Source of the DNA: Eremococcus coleocola DSM 15696 | GTDB lineage: Bacteria > Bacillota > Bacilli > Lactobacillales > Aerococcaceae | Reading direction: 5' to 3' | NCBI RefSeq assembly: GCF_000428865.1 | Contig: NZ_AUAT01000006.1 | Location: 1 to 64,000 of the forward strand | DNA: 64,000 nucleotides | Part shown: in pieces, positions 1-9,086 of the stretch | Layout: each line of letters begins with the position of its first letter | Position numbering within the stretch: position 1 is the stretch's first letter | The notes under the pieces: generated by a model | The model's input: the letters and a program-made list of their open reading frames with translations, nothing else | Database searches by the model: none | Told to the model about the DNA's origin: nothing | Translations under genes and position numbers: made by a program

Positions 1-2
1 CA

Positions 3-422
3 GGTTGCCAACTATATGCTCAACGTAAAATAGAAGTTGAGCCTGTTTTTGGTCAAATGAAGCGCAATTTTGGTGTACGAAGAGTTCATGTAAGAGGAAA
101 AATTGGGGTTTCAAATGATATTGGAATCCTGTTAATGGCAATGAATTTAACCAGATTAGCAGAAATGATAAGAAGAAAAGGAAGGGGACCTCTTTTCTTT
201 TCTTATATTTTATTAAAATTAATAAAAACCGAGAAACATCTCATCTTTTTGAAATGTTTGTCGGTTATTTTTGAGACTTTTTGCCCAGCCTCTTTGCGTT
301 TATGTAATTATTTTCCATTACAAGCCAAGAATAATCTCAGGTATTTTCTTTACTTTCTTGGCTACACAAGCACAAAATCCAAATCTTTCCTCACTTATAT
401 ATCCACTAAAGAACAAACCTAG
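3..422 (+). mobile_element. IS transposase, C-terminal part (IS1182/DDE type)
   Basis: One open frame runs in from the window edge. It reads QRKIEVEPVFGQMKRNFG, the RKxxVEPxFGxxK signature around the catalytic glutamate at the end of DDE transposases of the IS1182/IS1478 type, followed by a basic stretch and a helix ending NLTRLAEMI. The N-terminal part lies outside the window. The true C-terminus is uncertain: the frame stays open to 422, but the region from about 345 is also the first unit of an intergenic 41-bp repeat, so the element probably ends near 290. The hairpin at 226-267 lies within this tail. Confidence 0.8.
226..267. terminator. Hairpin near the IS transposase end
   Basis: Imperfect inverted repeat with outer arms AACCGA and TCGGTT and inner AACAT and ATGTT, around a T-rich loop. 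It is typical of transcription-blocking hairpins at IS ends. Confidence 0.45.
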
Positions 423-467
423 ATTCTTTCTTTACTTCAGCACCAACTAAAGAAATACTCTCTTCTA
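345..467. repeat. Three degenerate 41-bp repeat units
   Basis: Units begin at 345, 386 and 427, spaced exactly 41 bp. Each starts TTTC(T/C)T(T/C)ACTT; the second and third also share ACTAAAGAA at the same offset. The anchor and period match the clean array at 8656-8984. The rest of 423-833 holds no gene. Confidence 0.55.
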
Positions 468-600
468 CCGAGCTCCAACCACTGCCTCAAGCAGCAAACC
501 TTACCAGCACCCTCTCCCTTCTCTTCTTTTCTTTCTGATTGAATGTAAAAAGGCTTCAACAATCCATGACAGTCGCACGGAGAATGGACTGGCGCACATC

Positions 601-675
601 AAAGACTTGGCAGCTTGCCTGCTTAGTCTTTGAGTAGCCAGCCAAGTCCTTCAATGGGCCCGCCCATTGAAGGAC
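601..675. repeat. Cluster of inverted repeats downstream of polA
   Basis: A perfect 14-bp inverted repeat (GTCCTTCAATGGGC and its complement, 2-nt loop) occupies 646-675. A second pair, AAAGACT and AGTCTTT, lies at 601-607 and 625-631. Neither is followed by a T-run on either strand, so they are not ordinary intrinsic terminators although they lie just past the polA stop. Confidence 0.6.
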
Positions 676-833
676 GATTCCGCGACCTGCTTGGGATTGT
701 TCGAAACCTTATATTTACTCAATTTTCTTTAATTTTGTCACTACTACCTTTTGCCAGCAATCACTATATTACTTTAATCAGTACTCACATTTGCCGGCAC
801 AAACCCTCTGACGAACTGCCACAGATTTTTGTC

Positions 834-3497
834 TTATTTCAACTCATACCAGTCGTTGGCTTGATTGTATTCCACCTTGAGCGGCACATCCAATTCCACA
901 CAGGATTCCATAATATCCGGCACCAAATCTGACAAGACTTCCATCTCCTCAGCCGGCCCTTCCAAAATCACCTCATCATGGACAGACAGCAACAAACGTG
1001 ACTGCAACCCTTTTTCATCCAAAGCAGCCTGAATCCGCACCATGGCAATCTTAATAATATCTGCTGCTGTTCCTTGAATCGGCGAATTCATGGCCGTCCG
1101 TTCGGCAAAGGACCGAATATTGAAATTGGAAGCATCGATATCAGGTAAATAACGACGACGCTTGAACAAGGTTTCCACATAACCCTTTTCTTTGGCCTCC
1201 GCCACAATATCCTCCATAAACTGGTGGATATCTGGATATTTTTCAAAATAATTCTCAATAAAAGCCTTGGCTTGTTTCCGGGGAATATTCAAGTTGTTGG
1301 ACAAGCCGTAATCAGAAATCCCGTACACTATCCCAAAGTTAACCGCCTTGGCTTGGCGACGTAGGTTGGCATCAATCACTGTGTCAGGATCCAAACCAAA
1401 GACCCGGCGAGCCGTAGCCTCATGAATATCTTCACCCGATTTGAAGGCTGCAATCATATGCTGGTCTTGAGCAATATGGGCCAGGACGCGCAATTCAATT
1501 TGGGAATAATCGGCCCCAAAGAGTTGCCAGCCTTCATGGGCTGGCACAAAAGCCTGGCGGATGCGCCGACCTTCTTCGATCCGGGCCGGAATATTTTGCA
1601 AGTTAGGGTCTGCCGACGATAGTCGACCCGTTTGAGTTAAGGTTTGGACAAAACGGCTGTGGATTTTGCCGTCTTCCTTGATATAAGTCGGTAGACCGGC
1701 TAGATAAGTCCCTTGAAGTTTGGAAATTTGCCGGTATTCCAGAATGGCGGGAATAATTGGATGTTTATCGGCCAATTTCTCCAAGACATCCGCAGCAGTA
1801 GAATAACCGGTCTTGGTCTTTTTAATAATTGGTAATTCTAATTTTTCAAAAAGAATCACGCCTAATTGTTTGACCGAGTTAATATTGAACTCTTCTCCCG
1901 CTAAGTCATAGATTTCTGCTTCCATTTGGGCTAAGCGTTCAAGTAAGGCTTGGTTCTTGTCAGCTAAAATTTGGGCATCGACTTTAACCCCTTGGATTTC
2001 CATCCGAGCTAGGACTCGGGCTAGGGGCATTTCAATGGTTTGATAAAGGTCCCACATATGAAGGTCTTTTAATTGTTGGGTCAAGGGTTCCACTAAAAGA
2101 CCCATGGCCTTGACCTTATTGGCTAAATGGTCATTTAATTCAGCCTGGTCAGGGACGGCTTGTTTTGCCCCCTTACCATAAACAGCTTCATCATATTTAA
2201 CTAGGCTTGGCATGTCATTATTGGTTAACATATCGGCCAATTCTTTGGCTAGGTGGGTATCGATTAGATAATTGGCAATCATAATATCAAAATCAATTCC
2301 AGCTAGGTCTAAACCAGCGTTGGCTAAAATAACTTGGTCCCGTTTAGAATCAAAAAGGACTTTTTGATTCGAGGCATCTGCCAACCATGCTTTGAAGGCA
2401 GGGCTTTGAATAGCTTGGCCCCAATCAGCTAAGTAAATCTCATGACTGTCAAGGTCTTGCCAAACCAGGCCAATGACTTGGCCCATATGATAATTTTCTT
2501 CCAACATTTCGATATAGAGGGCTGCCCGGTCAGGAAGGTGATCAGCCTGAACTTGGTCGACTTCAATCACTTGATAAAGCGGTAAATCTGCTGGTACTTC
2601 CTCGGGGTCAGCTTCCAAGCCAGTTTGGGCTTGCAATTGCGTTAAGAAGGAATTGAATTGCATTTGCCGGTAGAAATCCATTAACAGATCCGTTTGTTTT
2701 CCTTTGTAGGCAATATCTTCGAGATTTTTTTCGAGGGGGACATTGGTAATAATCTCAGCCAGGTCCCGGCTCATCAAGGCATTAGCTTTGTCGTTAATTA
2801 TATTTTCTTTCATCTTGGAAGGCTTCAATTCATCCAAACGGTCATACATTTCAGCCACCGTATTAAATTGATGGAGTAACTTGAGGGCCGTCTTCTCCCC
2901 AATCCGGGTAATACCGGGATAATTATCGGAAGAATCTCCCATAAGCCCCTTCATTTCAATGATTTGTAGGGGTTCCAGGTCGAACTTCTCCCGGATAACT
3001 TCAGGAGTATAGGCTTCTAGATCAGAGACTCCCTTGCGGGTAATATAGACCGTAACATTATCAGTCGCCAACTGAGTCAAGTCTTTATCACCAGAAATGA
3101 CAATCACTTCATCATCGGGATCGGCTTGACGGGATAGAGTTCCAATAATATCATCGGCTTCATAGTCGGCCATGTCGTAGTATTGAATACCGTAGCCATC
3201 TAAGAGGACCCGGAAATAAGGCAACTGTTCCTTGAATTCGGATGGAGTCTTTTGCCGGTTACCTTTATATTCCTCAAACTGTTTGGTCCGGAAGGTAGGT
3301 CCAGGTCGGTCAAAAGCCACTAAAATATGGGTTGGTTGAAACTGGTCTAGAATATTTTCCAGCATGCGGTTGAATGAGAATAAGGCATTGGTGTGGAGGC
3401 CGTTCTTATTTTTAAAGCGTTCTAGGTCCAGAATGGAAAAGAAGGCCCGGAAGGCTAAGGATGAGCCATCCAAAAGCACAATTTTCTTATGAGACAT
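834..3497 (-). CDS. polA: DNA polymerase I
   Basis: Family A DNA polymerase, which fills gaps during Okazaki-fragment maturation and excision repair. The 887 residues match the family length. The N-terminal 290 or so form the 5'-3' exonuclease (VVISGDKDLTQL, MGDSSDNYPG). The middle is a 3'-5' exonuclease-like domain in which the DxE metal motif is not recognisable, so proofreading is probably absent, as in Bacillus Pol I. The C-terminal half is the polymerase, with motif A DYSQIELRVLAH and motif C VHDEV. The start is preceded by GGAGGAGAC. It is probably transcribed alone; murC lies upstream behind its own terminator. Confidence 0.97.
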   Translation of the reverse strand: MSHKKIVLLDGSSLAFRAFFSILDLERFKNKNGLHTNALFSFNRMLENILDQFQPTHILVAFDRPGPTFRTKQFEEYKGNRQKTPSEFKEQLPYFRVLLDGYGIQYYDMADYEADDIIGTLSRQADPDDEVIVISGDKDLTQLATDNVTVYITRKGVSDLEAYTPEVIREKFDLEPLQIIEMKGLMGDSSDNYPGITRIGEKTALKLLHQFNTVAEMYDRLDELKPSKMKENIINDKANALMSRDLAEIITNVPLEKNLEDIAYKGKQTDLLMDFYRQMQFNSFLTQLQAQTGLEADPEEVPADLPLYQVIEVDQVQADHLPDRAALYIEMLEENYHMGQVIGLVWQDLDSHEIYLADWGQAIQSPAFKAWLADASNQKVLFDSKRDQVILANAGLDLAGIDFDIMIANYLIDTHLAKELADMLTNNDMPSLVKYDEAVYGKGAKQAVPDQAELNDHLANKVKAMGLLVEPLTQQLKDLHMWDLYQTIEMPLARVLARMEIQGVKVDAQILADKNQALLERLAQMEAEIYDLAGEEFNINSVKQLGVILFEKLELPIIKKTKTGYSTAADVLEKLADKHPIIPAILEYRQISKLQGTYLAGLPTYIKEDGKIHSRFVQTLTQTGRLSSADPNLQNIPARIEEGRRIRQAFVPAHEGWQLFGADYSQIELRVLAHIAQDQHMIAAFKSGEDIHEATARRVFGLDPDTVIDANLRRQAKAVNFGIVYGISDYGLSNNLNIPRKQAKAFIENYFEKYPDIHQFMEDIVAEAKEKGYVETLFKRRRYLPDIDASNFNIRSFAERTAMNSPIQGTAADIIKIAMVRIQAALDEKGLQSRLLLSVHDEVILEGPAEEMEVLSDLVPDIMESCVELDVPLKVEYNQANDWYELK

Positions 3498-3639
3498 GAG
3501 TCTCCTCCTTTTTTATTTACAAATTAAATCATTAAAAGTCTTCCCTCTTATTGTAACGTGAAATGGCTGCTTTGTCCTTAATAGTGTTCAAAATAAATAA
3601 ATTGATAGGGGTGCCATTCTTTCGTCGGGTAAATGATTT

Positions 3640-3685
3640 TTGTAGTTCTGTGCATTAAACCAAGACAAGCCACAAAAACTCAAGC
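3640..3685. repeat. Single copy of the GTGCATT-type intergenic repeat
   Basis: TTCTGTGCATTAAA followed by CAAG and CCACAAAAACTCAAG matches the units at 44435-44634 closely. TTTTTGT and ACAAAAA at its edges form a hairpin. Apart from this and the murC terminator, 3498-3755 holds nothing I can identify. Confidence 0.45.
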
Positions 3686-3698
3686 CTTTGCTTCAAAA

Positions 3699-3736
3699 AA
3701 ATCCCTACAAGCAGGCAGGGCCACTTGGAGGGATTT
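3699..3736 (-). terminator. Terminator of the ytpR-murC operon
   Basis: Stem AAATCCCT/AGGGATTT with inner CAAG/CTTG. It is followed on the minus strand by a run of T, just past the murC stop. Confidence 0.8.
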
Positions 3737-3755
3737 CATGATAATTTTTGTCAGT

Positions 3756-5087
3756 TTATAGACTGGTCTTATTCAATTGGCTGTAGGCTTTCTCAAATTG
3801 TTTAGAAAGTTCATCGATGTCACCGGCGCCCATGAATAAAAGCACTTCATCGGTATAGTCCATCAATGGTGACAAATGTTGGTTGGATATAATTTCCACG
3901 TTTTTAGGGACTTTGGCCGCCAAATCTTGGATGGTCACCGCCCCGTCATGTTCCCGGGCAGAATGGAAAATATCCACCAAGTAGACATCATCGGCCAGAC
4001 TTAGAGCCTTACCAAATTCGTCTAACAAGGCAATGGTCCGGCTAAAGGTATGGGGTTGGAAGACCGCTACGATCCGTTTATGCGGGAATTTTTGTTGGGC
4101 CGCATCAATGGTGGCCCGAATTTCAGATGGATGGTGAGCGTAGTCATCAATCAAGGTTAAATTATTCACCTTGCGGGCAGAGAACCGCCGTTTAACTCCA
4201 GGGAAGGAGGCAATATGTTGGGCTACTAAGTCCTTATCAAAGCCTTCAAGGTTTAAGACAGTGATTACAGCCAAGGCATTGAGGATATTATGTTGACCAA
4301 AGGCTGGTAAGACGAAATGATGGTAGAATTCACCATTAATATAGACATCAAATTGTGAACCTTCAGGGGTCCGTTCAATCTTATCCGCATAAACTTCATT
4401 GTCATGACTGAAACCATAAAAATGAACAGGTACCTTTGCCTCTAACTTACGCAGGTATTCATCTTCACCACAGGCAATTACCCCCTTATGGGTTTGGTTG
4501 GCAAAAGTTTGCATGGCATCAAAGACCGCTTCAATTGATGGATAGAAGTCAGGATGGTCAAAATCGACATTGGTAATAATGGCATAGTCAGGTGAATAGG
4601 CCAAGAAGTGATGACGGTATTCACAGGCTTCAAGGGCGAAGTAGTTAGCCGCTTCATCCCCAAAACCGGTTCCATCACCAATTAGGTAAGAAGTTGGTTG
4701 AATATGGCTGACTACATGAGACAAAAGTCCAGTAGTAGAGGTTTTGCCATGAGATCCAGATACGGCGATTGACGTATAATTTTTGATTAAGTCGCCTAGG
4801 AATTTATGGTAACGGTAGATTGGCAGACCTAATTCTCGAGCCTTAACTAATTCAGGATGGTCATCACCAAAGGCATTACCAGCAATGATAGTCAAACCTT
4901 CTTTAATATTATCGGGGCTGAATTCAAACATTGGAATTCCTTTATTTTCTAATTCTTGTTGGGTGAAGAAATACTTGCCAAGGTCAGACCCTTGTACCTT
5001 ATATCCTTCTCCGTGCAAAATTAAGGCCAAGGCAGACATACCTGACCCTTTAATCCCTACAAAATGATAGGTTGTATTTTTATCCAT
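3756..5087 (-). CDS. murC: UDP-N-acetylmuramate--L-alanine ligase
   Basis: Cytoplasmic peptidoglycan precursor ligase that adds L-alanine to UDP-MurNAc using ATP. It shows the N-terminal VGIKGSGMSALA nucleotide-sugar motif, the P-loop GSHGKTSTTG, and HPSEIRAT and FQPHTFSR in the C-terminal half. I place the start at 5087 (MDKNTTYHFVG), because GGAG sits 9 nt before it and this matches the family N-terminus; an upstream ATG at 5102 would add five residues without its own RBS. It lies downstream of the 181-codon gene and ytpR on the same strand with short gaps, so the three are probably cotranscribed. Confidence 0.96.
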   Translation of the reverse strand: MDKNTTYHFVGIKGSGMSALALILHGEGYKVQGSDLGKYFFTQQELENKGIPMFEFSPDNIKEGLTIIAGNAFGDDHPELVKARELGLPIYRYHKFLGDLIKNYTSIAVSGSHGKTSTTGLLSHVVSHIQPTSYLIGDGTGFGDEAANYFALEACEYRHHFLAYSPDYAIITNVDFDHPDFYPSIEAVFDAMQTFANQTHKGVIACGEDEYLRKLEAKVPVHFYGFSHDNEVYADKIERTPEGSQFDVYINGEFYHHFVLPAFGQHNILNALAVITVLNLEGFDKDLVAQHIASFPGVKRRFSARKVNNLTLIDDYAHHPSEIRATIDAAQQKFPHKRIVAVFQPHTFSRTIALLDEFGKALSLADDVYLVDIFHSAREHDGAVTIQDLAAKVPKNVEIISNQHLSPLMDYTDEVLLFMGAGDIDELSKQFEKAYSQLNKTSL

Positions 5088-5105
5088 TGATGTCATCTCC
5101 ATAAT

Positions 5106-5651
5106 TTAATCAAAACGCAAAAAATCATCTGCGTCTTTACTTAATCTTTGTGCTAAGTGGCGTAAGTTCTGGTCAACCGGGTCGACCGGTGCCTGATAAG
5201 GCTTAGGTAACTTGGTAGGTTGAAAGGCTGTTTTTGACAGTTCAACAGCTTGATAAGAGGTTTGGTAACTTGACTTGGGCGAAGCTTGACCCTGAAAGCT
5301 CGGTTGGTACTGGCTCTTTTGACTCGCCTTTTTCACGCCTTGACTTTGGTCTTGAACCCGTTCTAATTGATCTAAGGCCCGATCAACTTTCTCTTGGGGC
5401 GTGTGGTTATTTAAGAAAGGAACTTTATAATCCTTGTCCTTGGACCCTTCTTCTGCCTTCAAGTCATTTTCGCGTTTAAGCTTAAGTTTTGGACTGGTTG
5501 GATGCGGTTTTTTCTGATTACTTCCTTGAAAAGCCGGTTTAAAACTAGACTTGGTAGCTGTTTCTTGGTCAGTCCGCGGACGGGATTGATAAATAGGACT
5601 TTTGCGTTTTTTTGCGGTATCTTTATGAAAGACTGGTCCTTGGTAATCCAT
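5106..5651 (-). CDS. Low-complexity protein of unknown function between ytpR and murC
   Basis: The protein has 181 residues and is rich in Lys, Gln, Ser and Pro, with repeated QPSFQG/YQTSYQ-type segments. It has no membrane segment and ends in a short predicted helix, LRHLAQRLSKDADDFLRFD. A strong RBS (AAAGGAGGGGACTT) precedes the ATG, so I take it as real. In Bacillus the FtsK-like translocase gene sftA (ytpS) sits between ytpR and murC. This protein occupies the same slot but lacks any P-loop or translocase motor. It could be a remnant or replacement of the disordered SftA N-terminus; that link is positional inference only. Confidence 0.75.
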   Translation of the reverse strand: MDYQGPVFHKDTAKKRKSPIYQSRPRTDQETATKSSFKPAFQGSNQKKPHPTSPKLKLKRENDLKAEEGSKDKDYKVPFLNNHTPQEKVDRALDQLERVQDQSQGVKKASQKSQYQPSFQGQASPKSSYQTSYQAVELSKTAFQPTKLPKPYQAPVDPVDQNLRHLAQRLSKDADDFLRFD

Positions 5652-5685
5652 AAGTCCCCTCCTTTAAGTGTAAATGAATGGGTGA

Positions 5686-6315
5686 TTATTTTTGGTAAGC
5701 GGCCACGACTTGATCTAAAGGTGTGCCTGGTTCGAAGGAATCATCTAATTCCCAAATACCCGGTAAATCCTCGATTTGAGTCAAACCGAGTTCACGAGTT
5801 GAACAAATCATACCCATAGAGTCAACATTCCGTAATTGACCTGGCCAAATGATTTTGCCAGAAGGCATCACGGCACCTGGTTTAGCCACAATAACTTTAA
5901 GTCCTTGGTCAATATTGGCCGCACCACAGACAATTTGTAAACTTTCATCTCCTACATTGGTTTGGGTAACAGACAAATGGTCTGAATCTTCATGTGGACG
6001 ACATTCCTCCACATAACCAACCACAAATTTAGGACTATTATCACTTTCAATTTGAGTGTCAAAGCCAGCCGCTTGAATTAAATCGTTAATTTTAACTACT
6101 TGGTCGTCAGACAAGTTTACTTGACCTTGACCCTCAAGGTTTAAGTCTTCAGCTACATTAAAAAGGTTAATGGCCTTAACTATTTGACTTTCCTCGTCTC
6201 TAATAAGGGTTACTTGCCCCTTACTTTCAACTTGGGCTTTATCACGGTCTAGTGGACCGACTGTTAATAAAAGTACATCCCCTAATGCTTGAGGATTGTA
6301 AAATGCTAACCACAT
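5686..6315 (-). CDS. ytpR: YtpR-like tRNA-binding-domain protein
   Basis: About 209 residues. The N-terminal DUF4479-type segment begins MWLAFYNPQALGD. The C-terminal half is an EMAP/Trbp-like OB fold (VVGYVEECRPHEDSDHLSVTQ, IVCGAANI, PGAVMPSG, GMICSTRELG), the same fold used by the beta subunit of PheRS to bind tRNA. The start at 6315 is preceded by AAAAAAGGAG; the frame is open another 35 codons upstream without family similarity or an RBS. Its molecular role is not settled. It is the first gene of the block leading to murC. Confidence 0.9.
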   Translation of the reverse strand: MWLAFYNPQALGDVLLLTVGPLDRDKAQVESKGQVTLIRDEESQIVKAINLFNVAEDLNLEGQGQVNLSDDQVVKINDLIQAAGFDTQIESDNSPKFVVGYVEECRPHEDSDHLSVTQTNVGDESLQIVCGAANIDQGLKVIVAKPGAVMPSGKIIWPGQLRNVDSMGMICSTRELGLTQIEDLPGIWELDDSFEPGTPLDQVVAAYQK

Positions 6316-6556
6316 GGATATAACTCCTTTTTTGTTCTTTTCTTTGCTTTCATAAACTAGAATCTTACCTAATTTTATGCACCTATCATTTTTACACAAA
6401 GACCTAGTAAAAGCAATCATGTCACTTCTTTATTTTAACTTATTTATGACGATTTTTTACCGTTTAAAAATAGAAGCCTTGGTCTCCCCGCTTAACTCCC
6501 TACCGCCTTTATGGTAAAATTATTAATACCAAAAAAATATTAAAAGGAGTCGAACC

Positions 6557-6919
6557 ATGTCAAATCAAACCCGTGATAATATATTGGGTGGCGTGCTTTT
6601 AGCCACTGGTTTAATTGTTGGTGCCGCTGCTGCCTTATTCGTTAAACAAAATCAACCCTTAAATGCTGGCTTAGTTTTAAAAGAAATTAAAGCCGATTTT
6701 GCTAAAGAAGGAACCATTGAAGGTTCTTGGATTGACTACGATGCCATTGAATATCCTGTTTATACTAGCAAGCCCCTAGTTTATATGGGAGGAATTACCC
6801 GGAATGAAGCAGACCGCAAAGCCTATTATCAATTTGCGGCAGATATTTATACTGGTGAAGTCCTAGATGTTTACGAAGTAAATCGCGAAAATTTCGCAAA
6901 TAGTGTTGACCAAAACTAA
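6557..6919 (+). CDS. Small membrane-anchored protein upstream of ccrZ
   Basis: 120 residues with an RBS AAAAGGAG. Residues 9-28 form one hydrophobic segment rich in Gly and Ala. The remainder is probably extracytoplasmic and ends with YYQFAADIYTGEVLDVYEV, which resembles PepSY-type sequences. It reads in the same direction as ccrZ and trmB with a 52-nt gap to ccrZ, so cotranscription is likely. I do not recognise a function; the PepSY resemblance is weak. Confidence 0.75.
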   Translation: MSNQTRDNILGGVLLATGLIVGAAAALFVKQNQPLNAGLVLKEIKADFAKEGTIEGSWIDYDAIEYPVYTSKPLVYMGGITRNEADRKAYYQFAADIYTGEVLDVYEVNRENFANSVDQN

Positions 6920-6971
6920 AAGCATGATAGAATAATTTTTATGTCTTATTATTTGTAGAAAGGAGCTGGCC

Positions 6972-7763
6972 ATGTTTAACCAAGAACAGGATTGGGAATT
7001 TCATCCCCTATCCGGTGGTTCCGGTGAAGCCTTTATGGGCGTTCGTAAGGATGAAAAAGTCTTTTTTAAACGCAACGCTTCTCCGATCATTACGGCCCTT
7101 TCTGCAGAAGGAATTGCCCCTAAATTAATGTGGACCCAACGGACTTACTCAGGCGACACCCTCACTGCTCAACAGTGGGAAGACGGTCAAGTCCTAGAAC
7201 GAGATGATCTATTTAACCAACGAGTGATTGATTTAATCCGGCAAATCCATGATTCCGATCACTTGCTGATGACCTTAAAACGGGTCGGCGAAGTTGAGAA
7301 AAAACCCTTGAATTTTATTGCGGATTATTATGATGACCTACCCGCCAAACTCCAATCTAACCAATTAATTAATTCAATTGTAGATACTTTACGCGACCAA
7401 GTGGATGATGATTTTTACCAAGTGTCTTATCGGGTTTGTCATGGTGACCTCAACCACCATAATTTCTTGTTAACCCATGATGACCACCTATACATGGTTG
7501 ACTGGGAGAATGTCTGTATTGCCGATCCCGTCTCTGACCTAGCCAAACTAATGGTGATTTCTTTTCCACCTTCCCAGTGGAGTGACTGGCTAGCAGCCTA
7601 CGGCCAAGATATGTCTGGTTCTTTCTATAAACGGATGTGCTGGTATAGTCAGGTTGCTTGTTTAAGTTTTATTAAGCAATACTATAATGAAGACCGGCCT
7701 TACCAAGTTAATCAAATGATTCTTAACCTCAAAACCATTCACCAAGAAGCCAAAGATTTATAA
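6972..7763 (+). CDS. ccrZ: CcrZ/YtmP-like kinase-fold protein
   Basis: 263 residues of the choline/aminoglycoside phosphotransferase fold. The catalytic loop is CHGDLNHHN (H157, D159, N164) and the metal-binding aspartate is D177 in MVDWEN. Length, motif and the position directly upstream of trmB match pneumococcal CcrZ, which coordinates FtsZ-ring assembly with DNA replication initiation; Bacillus YtmP is the counterpart. The RBS AAAGGAG precedes the ATG. The assignment rests on family motif plus synteny. The phosphorylated substrate is not known to me. Confidence 0.85.
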   Translation: MFNQEQDWEFHPLSGGSGEAFMGVRKDEKVFFKRNASPIITALSAEGIAPKLMWTQRTYSGDTLTAQQWEDGQVLERDDLFNQRVIDLIRQIHDSDHLLMTLKRVGEVEKKPLNFIADYYDDLPAKLQSNQLINSIVDTLRDQVDDDFYQVSYRVCHGDLNHHNFLLTHDDHLYMVDWENVCIADPVSDLAKLMVISFPPSQWSDWLAAYGQDMSGSFYKRMCWYSQVACLSFIKQYYNEDRPYQVNQMILNLKTIHQEAKDL

Positions 7764-7887
7764 AATCCTTGGCTTTTACTTTGGAAAGATTCTGTTGACT
7801 GTTGAAATTTTTTAGATAGTCTCTGGGATTTCACCTATAGTTCTTAATTTCTCGTAATCAAATTTCATCACAAAGGAGTACTGACCC

Positions 7888-8535
7888 ATGCGCTTACGCA
7901 ACAAACCCTGGGCCAATGATCGCATCAAAGCCCATCCCCAATATGTCCCTGGTCAACCTGAACAACTTAAAGGCCAATGGCAAAGCCGTTTTGCCAAAAA
8001 CCAACCCCTTCATATTGAAGTCGGTTCAGGCAAAGGCCAATTCATTGTTGAAATGGCCAAAGCCCATCCTGACATCAATTATATTTCGATTGAAATTCAA
8101 GCCTCAGCCTTAGTCTCCATCCTAGATAAGCAGATTGAAGAAGACTTACCCAACCTGCAGATTCTTTTAGGTGATGGCCGTAACTTAACCGAATATTTCG
8201 CCCCTGGTGAAATTTCCTTAGTTTACTTGAATTTTTCTGATCCTTGGCCTAAGAAAAAACATGCCAAACGGCGCTTAACTTCGCCCTACTTTTTGGCCCA
8301 GTATGAGAGCATCCTCCCTACCGGCGGTCAAATCCATTTCAAAACAGACAACCGGGGCCTCTTCGAATATTCTTTGGCCGCGATGTCGCAATATGGTATG
8401 ATTTTGAATCAAGTCTGGTTGGACTTACATGCCTCAGACTTTGAAGGCAATATCATGACGGAATACGAAGAAAAATTCTCCGCCCGTGGCCAAGTGATTT
8501 ATCGTTTGGAAGCGGCTTTTAAAGTAGGAAAGTAA
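7888..8535 (+). CDS. trmB: tRNA (guanine46-N7)-methyltransferase
   Basis: SAM-dependent enzyme that makes m7G46 in the tRNA variable loop. The 215 residues match the family. Motif I is [16 protein letters not shown], the acidic loop that binds the SAM ribose is [11 protein letters not shown], and the [13 protein letters not shown] stretch is diagnostic for TrmB. It lies downstream of ccrZ on the same strand, with an RBS CAAAGGAG. A terminator follows the stop. Confidence 0.97.
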   Translation: MRLRNKPWANDRIKAHPQYVPGQPEQLKGQWQSRFAKNQPLHIEVGSGKGQFIVEMAKAHPDINYISIEIQASALVSILDKQIEEDLPNLQILLGDGRNLTEYFAPGEISLVYLNFSDPWPKKKHAKRRLTSPYFLAQYESILPTGGQIHFKTDNRGLFEYSLAAMSQYGMILNQVWLDLHASDFEGNIMTEYEEKFSARGQVIYRLEAAFKVGK

Positions 8536-8554
8536 AATAATCGAATGCCTTATG

Positions 8555-8597
8555 GCCTCCAAGTTTGGTTTCTTTGTCCTGCTTGGAAGCTTTTTTG
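8555..8597 (+). terminator. Terminator after trmB
   Basis: Arms GCCTCCAAG and CTTGGAAGC around an 18-nt loop, followed by TTTTTTG on the plus strand. Confidence 0.75.
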
Positions 8598-8655
8598 TTT
8601 GGGGTGGATTATTCTTTGCTTAGCACCCAAGTATAGAAAATTTTTTAGTAAGTTC

Positions 8656-8984
8656 TTTACTTGACTATCAAGTGTGGAAAACTTGACTTTTTTTCTTTAC
8701 TTGATCATCAAGTGTAGAAAACTTGGCTGTTTTTTCTTTACTTGGTCATCAAGTGTAGAAAGCTTGGCTGTTTTTTCTTTACTTGGTCTTCAAGTGTGGA
8801 AAACTTGGCTGTTTTTTCTTTACTTGATCATCAAGTGTGGAAAACTTGGCTGTTTTTTTTTTTACTTGGTCTTCAAGTGTGGAAAACTTGGCTGTTTTTT
8901 CTTTACTTGGTCATCAAGTGTAGAAAGCTTGGCTGTTTTTTCTTTACTTGGTCATCAAGTGTGGAAAACTTGGCTGTTTTTTTC
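8656..8984. repeat. Eight-unit 41-bp tandem repeat array
   Basis: Units start at 8656, 8696, 8737, 8778, 8819, 8861, 8902 and 8943 (steps of 40, 41, 41, 41, 42, 41 and 41 bp). Each contains TTTACTTG(A/G)TC(A/T)TCAAGTG, then T(A/G)GAAA(A/G), CTTGGCTG and a run of T. ACTTG-N-CAAGT forms a short hairpin within the unit, and the same CAAGT can instead pair with the next ACTTGG. A half-unit before the array (AGTATAGAAAATTTTTTAG) recurs at 10077. The period is not a multiple of three, so reading frames through it are incidental. 8985-9086 holds nothing else. Confidence 0.92.
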
Positions 8985-9086
8985 CTAAGTTAATAAGTAT
9001 GTGTATATAATATTCCAAACTCATCATCTAACTTGAAAATAGATTATTTTCTTCACTTTTCTCAATTGATGTCAGTAATATGCACC

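Noticed and set aside
834-932. Plus-strand frame 630-932 as a gene
   Set aside because: Runs over the polA end and the inverted repeats; no RBS or recognisable features.
8656-8984. CRISPR array
   Set aside because: The whole unit repeats with no unique spacers, and no cas genes are present.
8674-8993. Two overlapping plus-strand reading frames of 104 and 83 codons with repeated Trp/Phe/Cys-rich peptides
   Set aside because: They are readings of the 41-bp tandem repeat in different frames; no RBS and the period is not a multiple of three.
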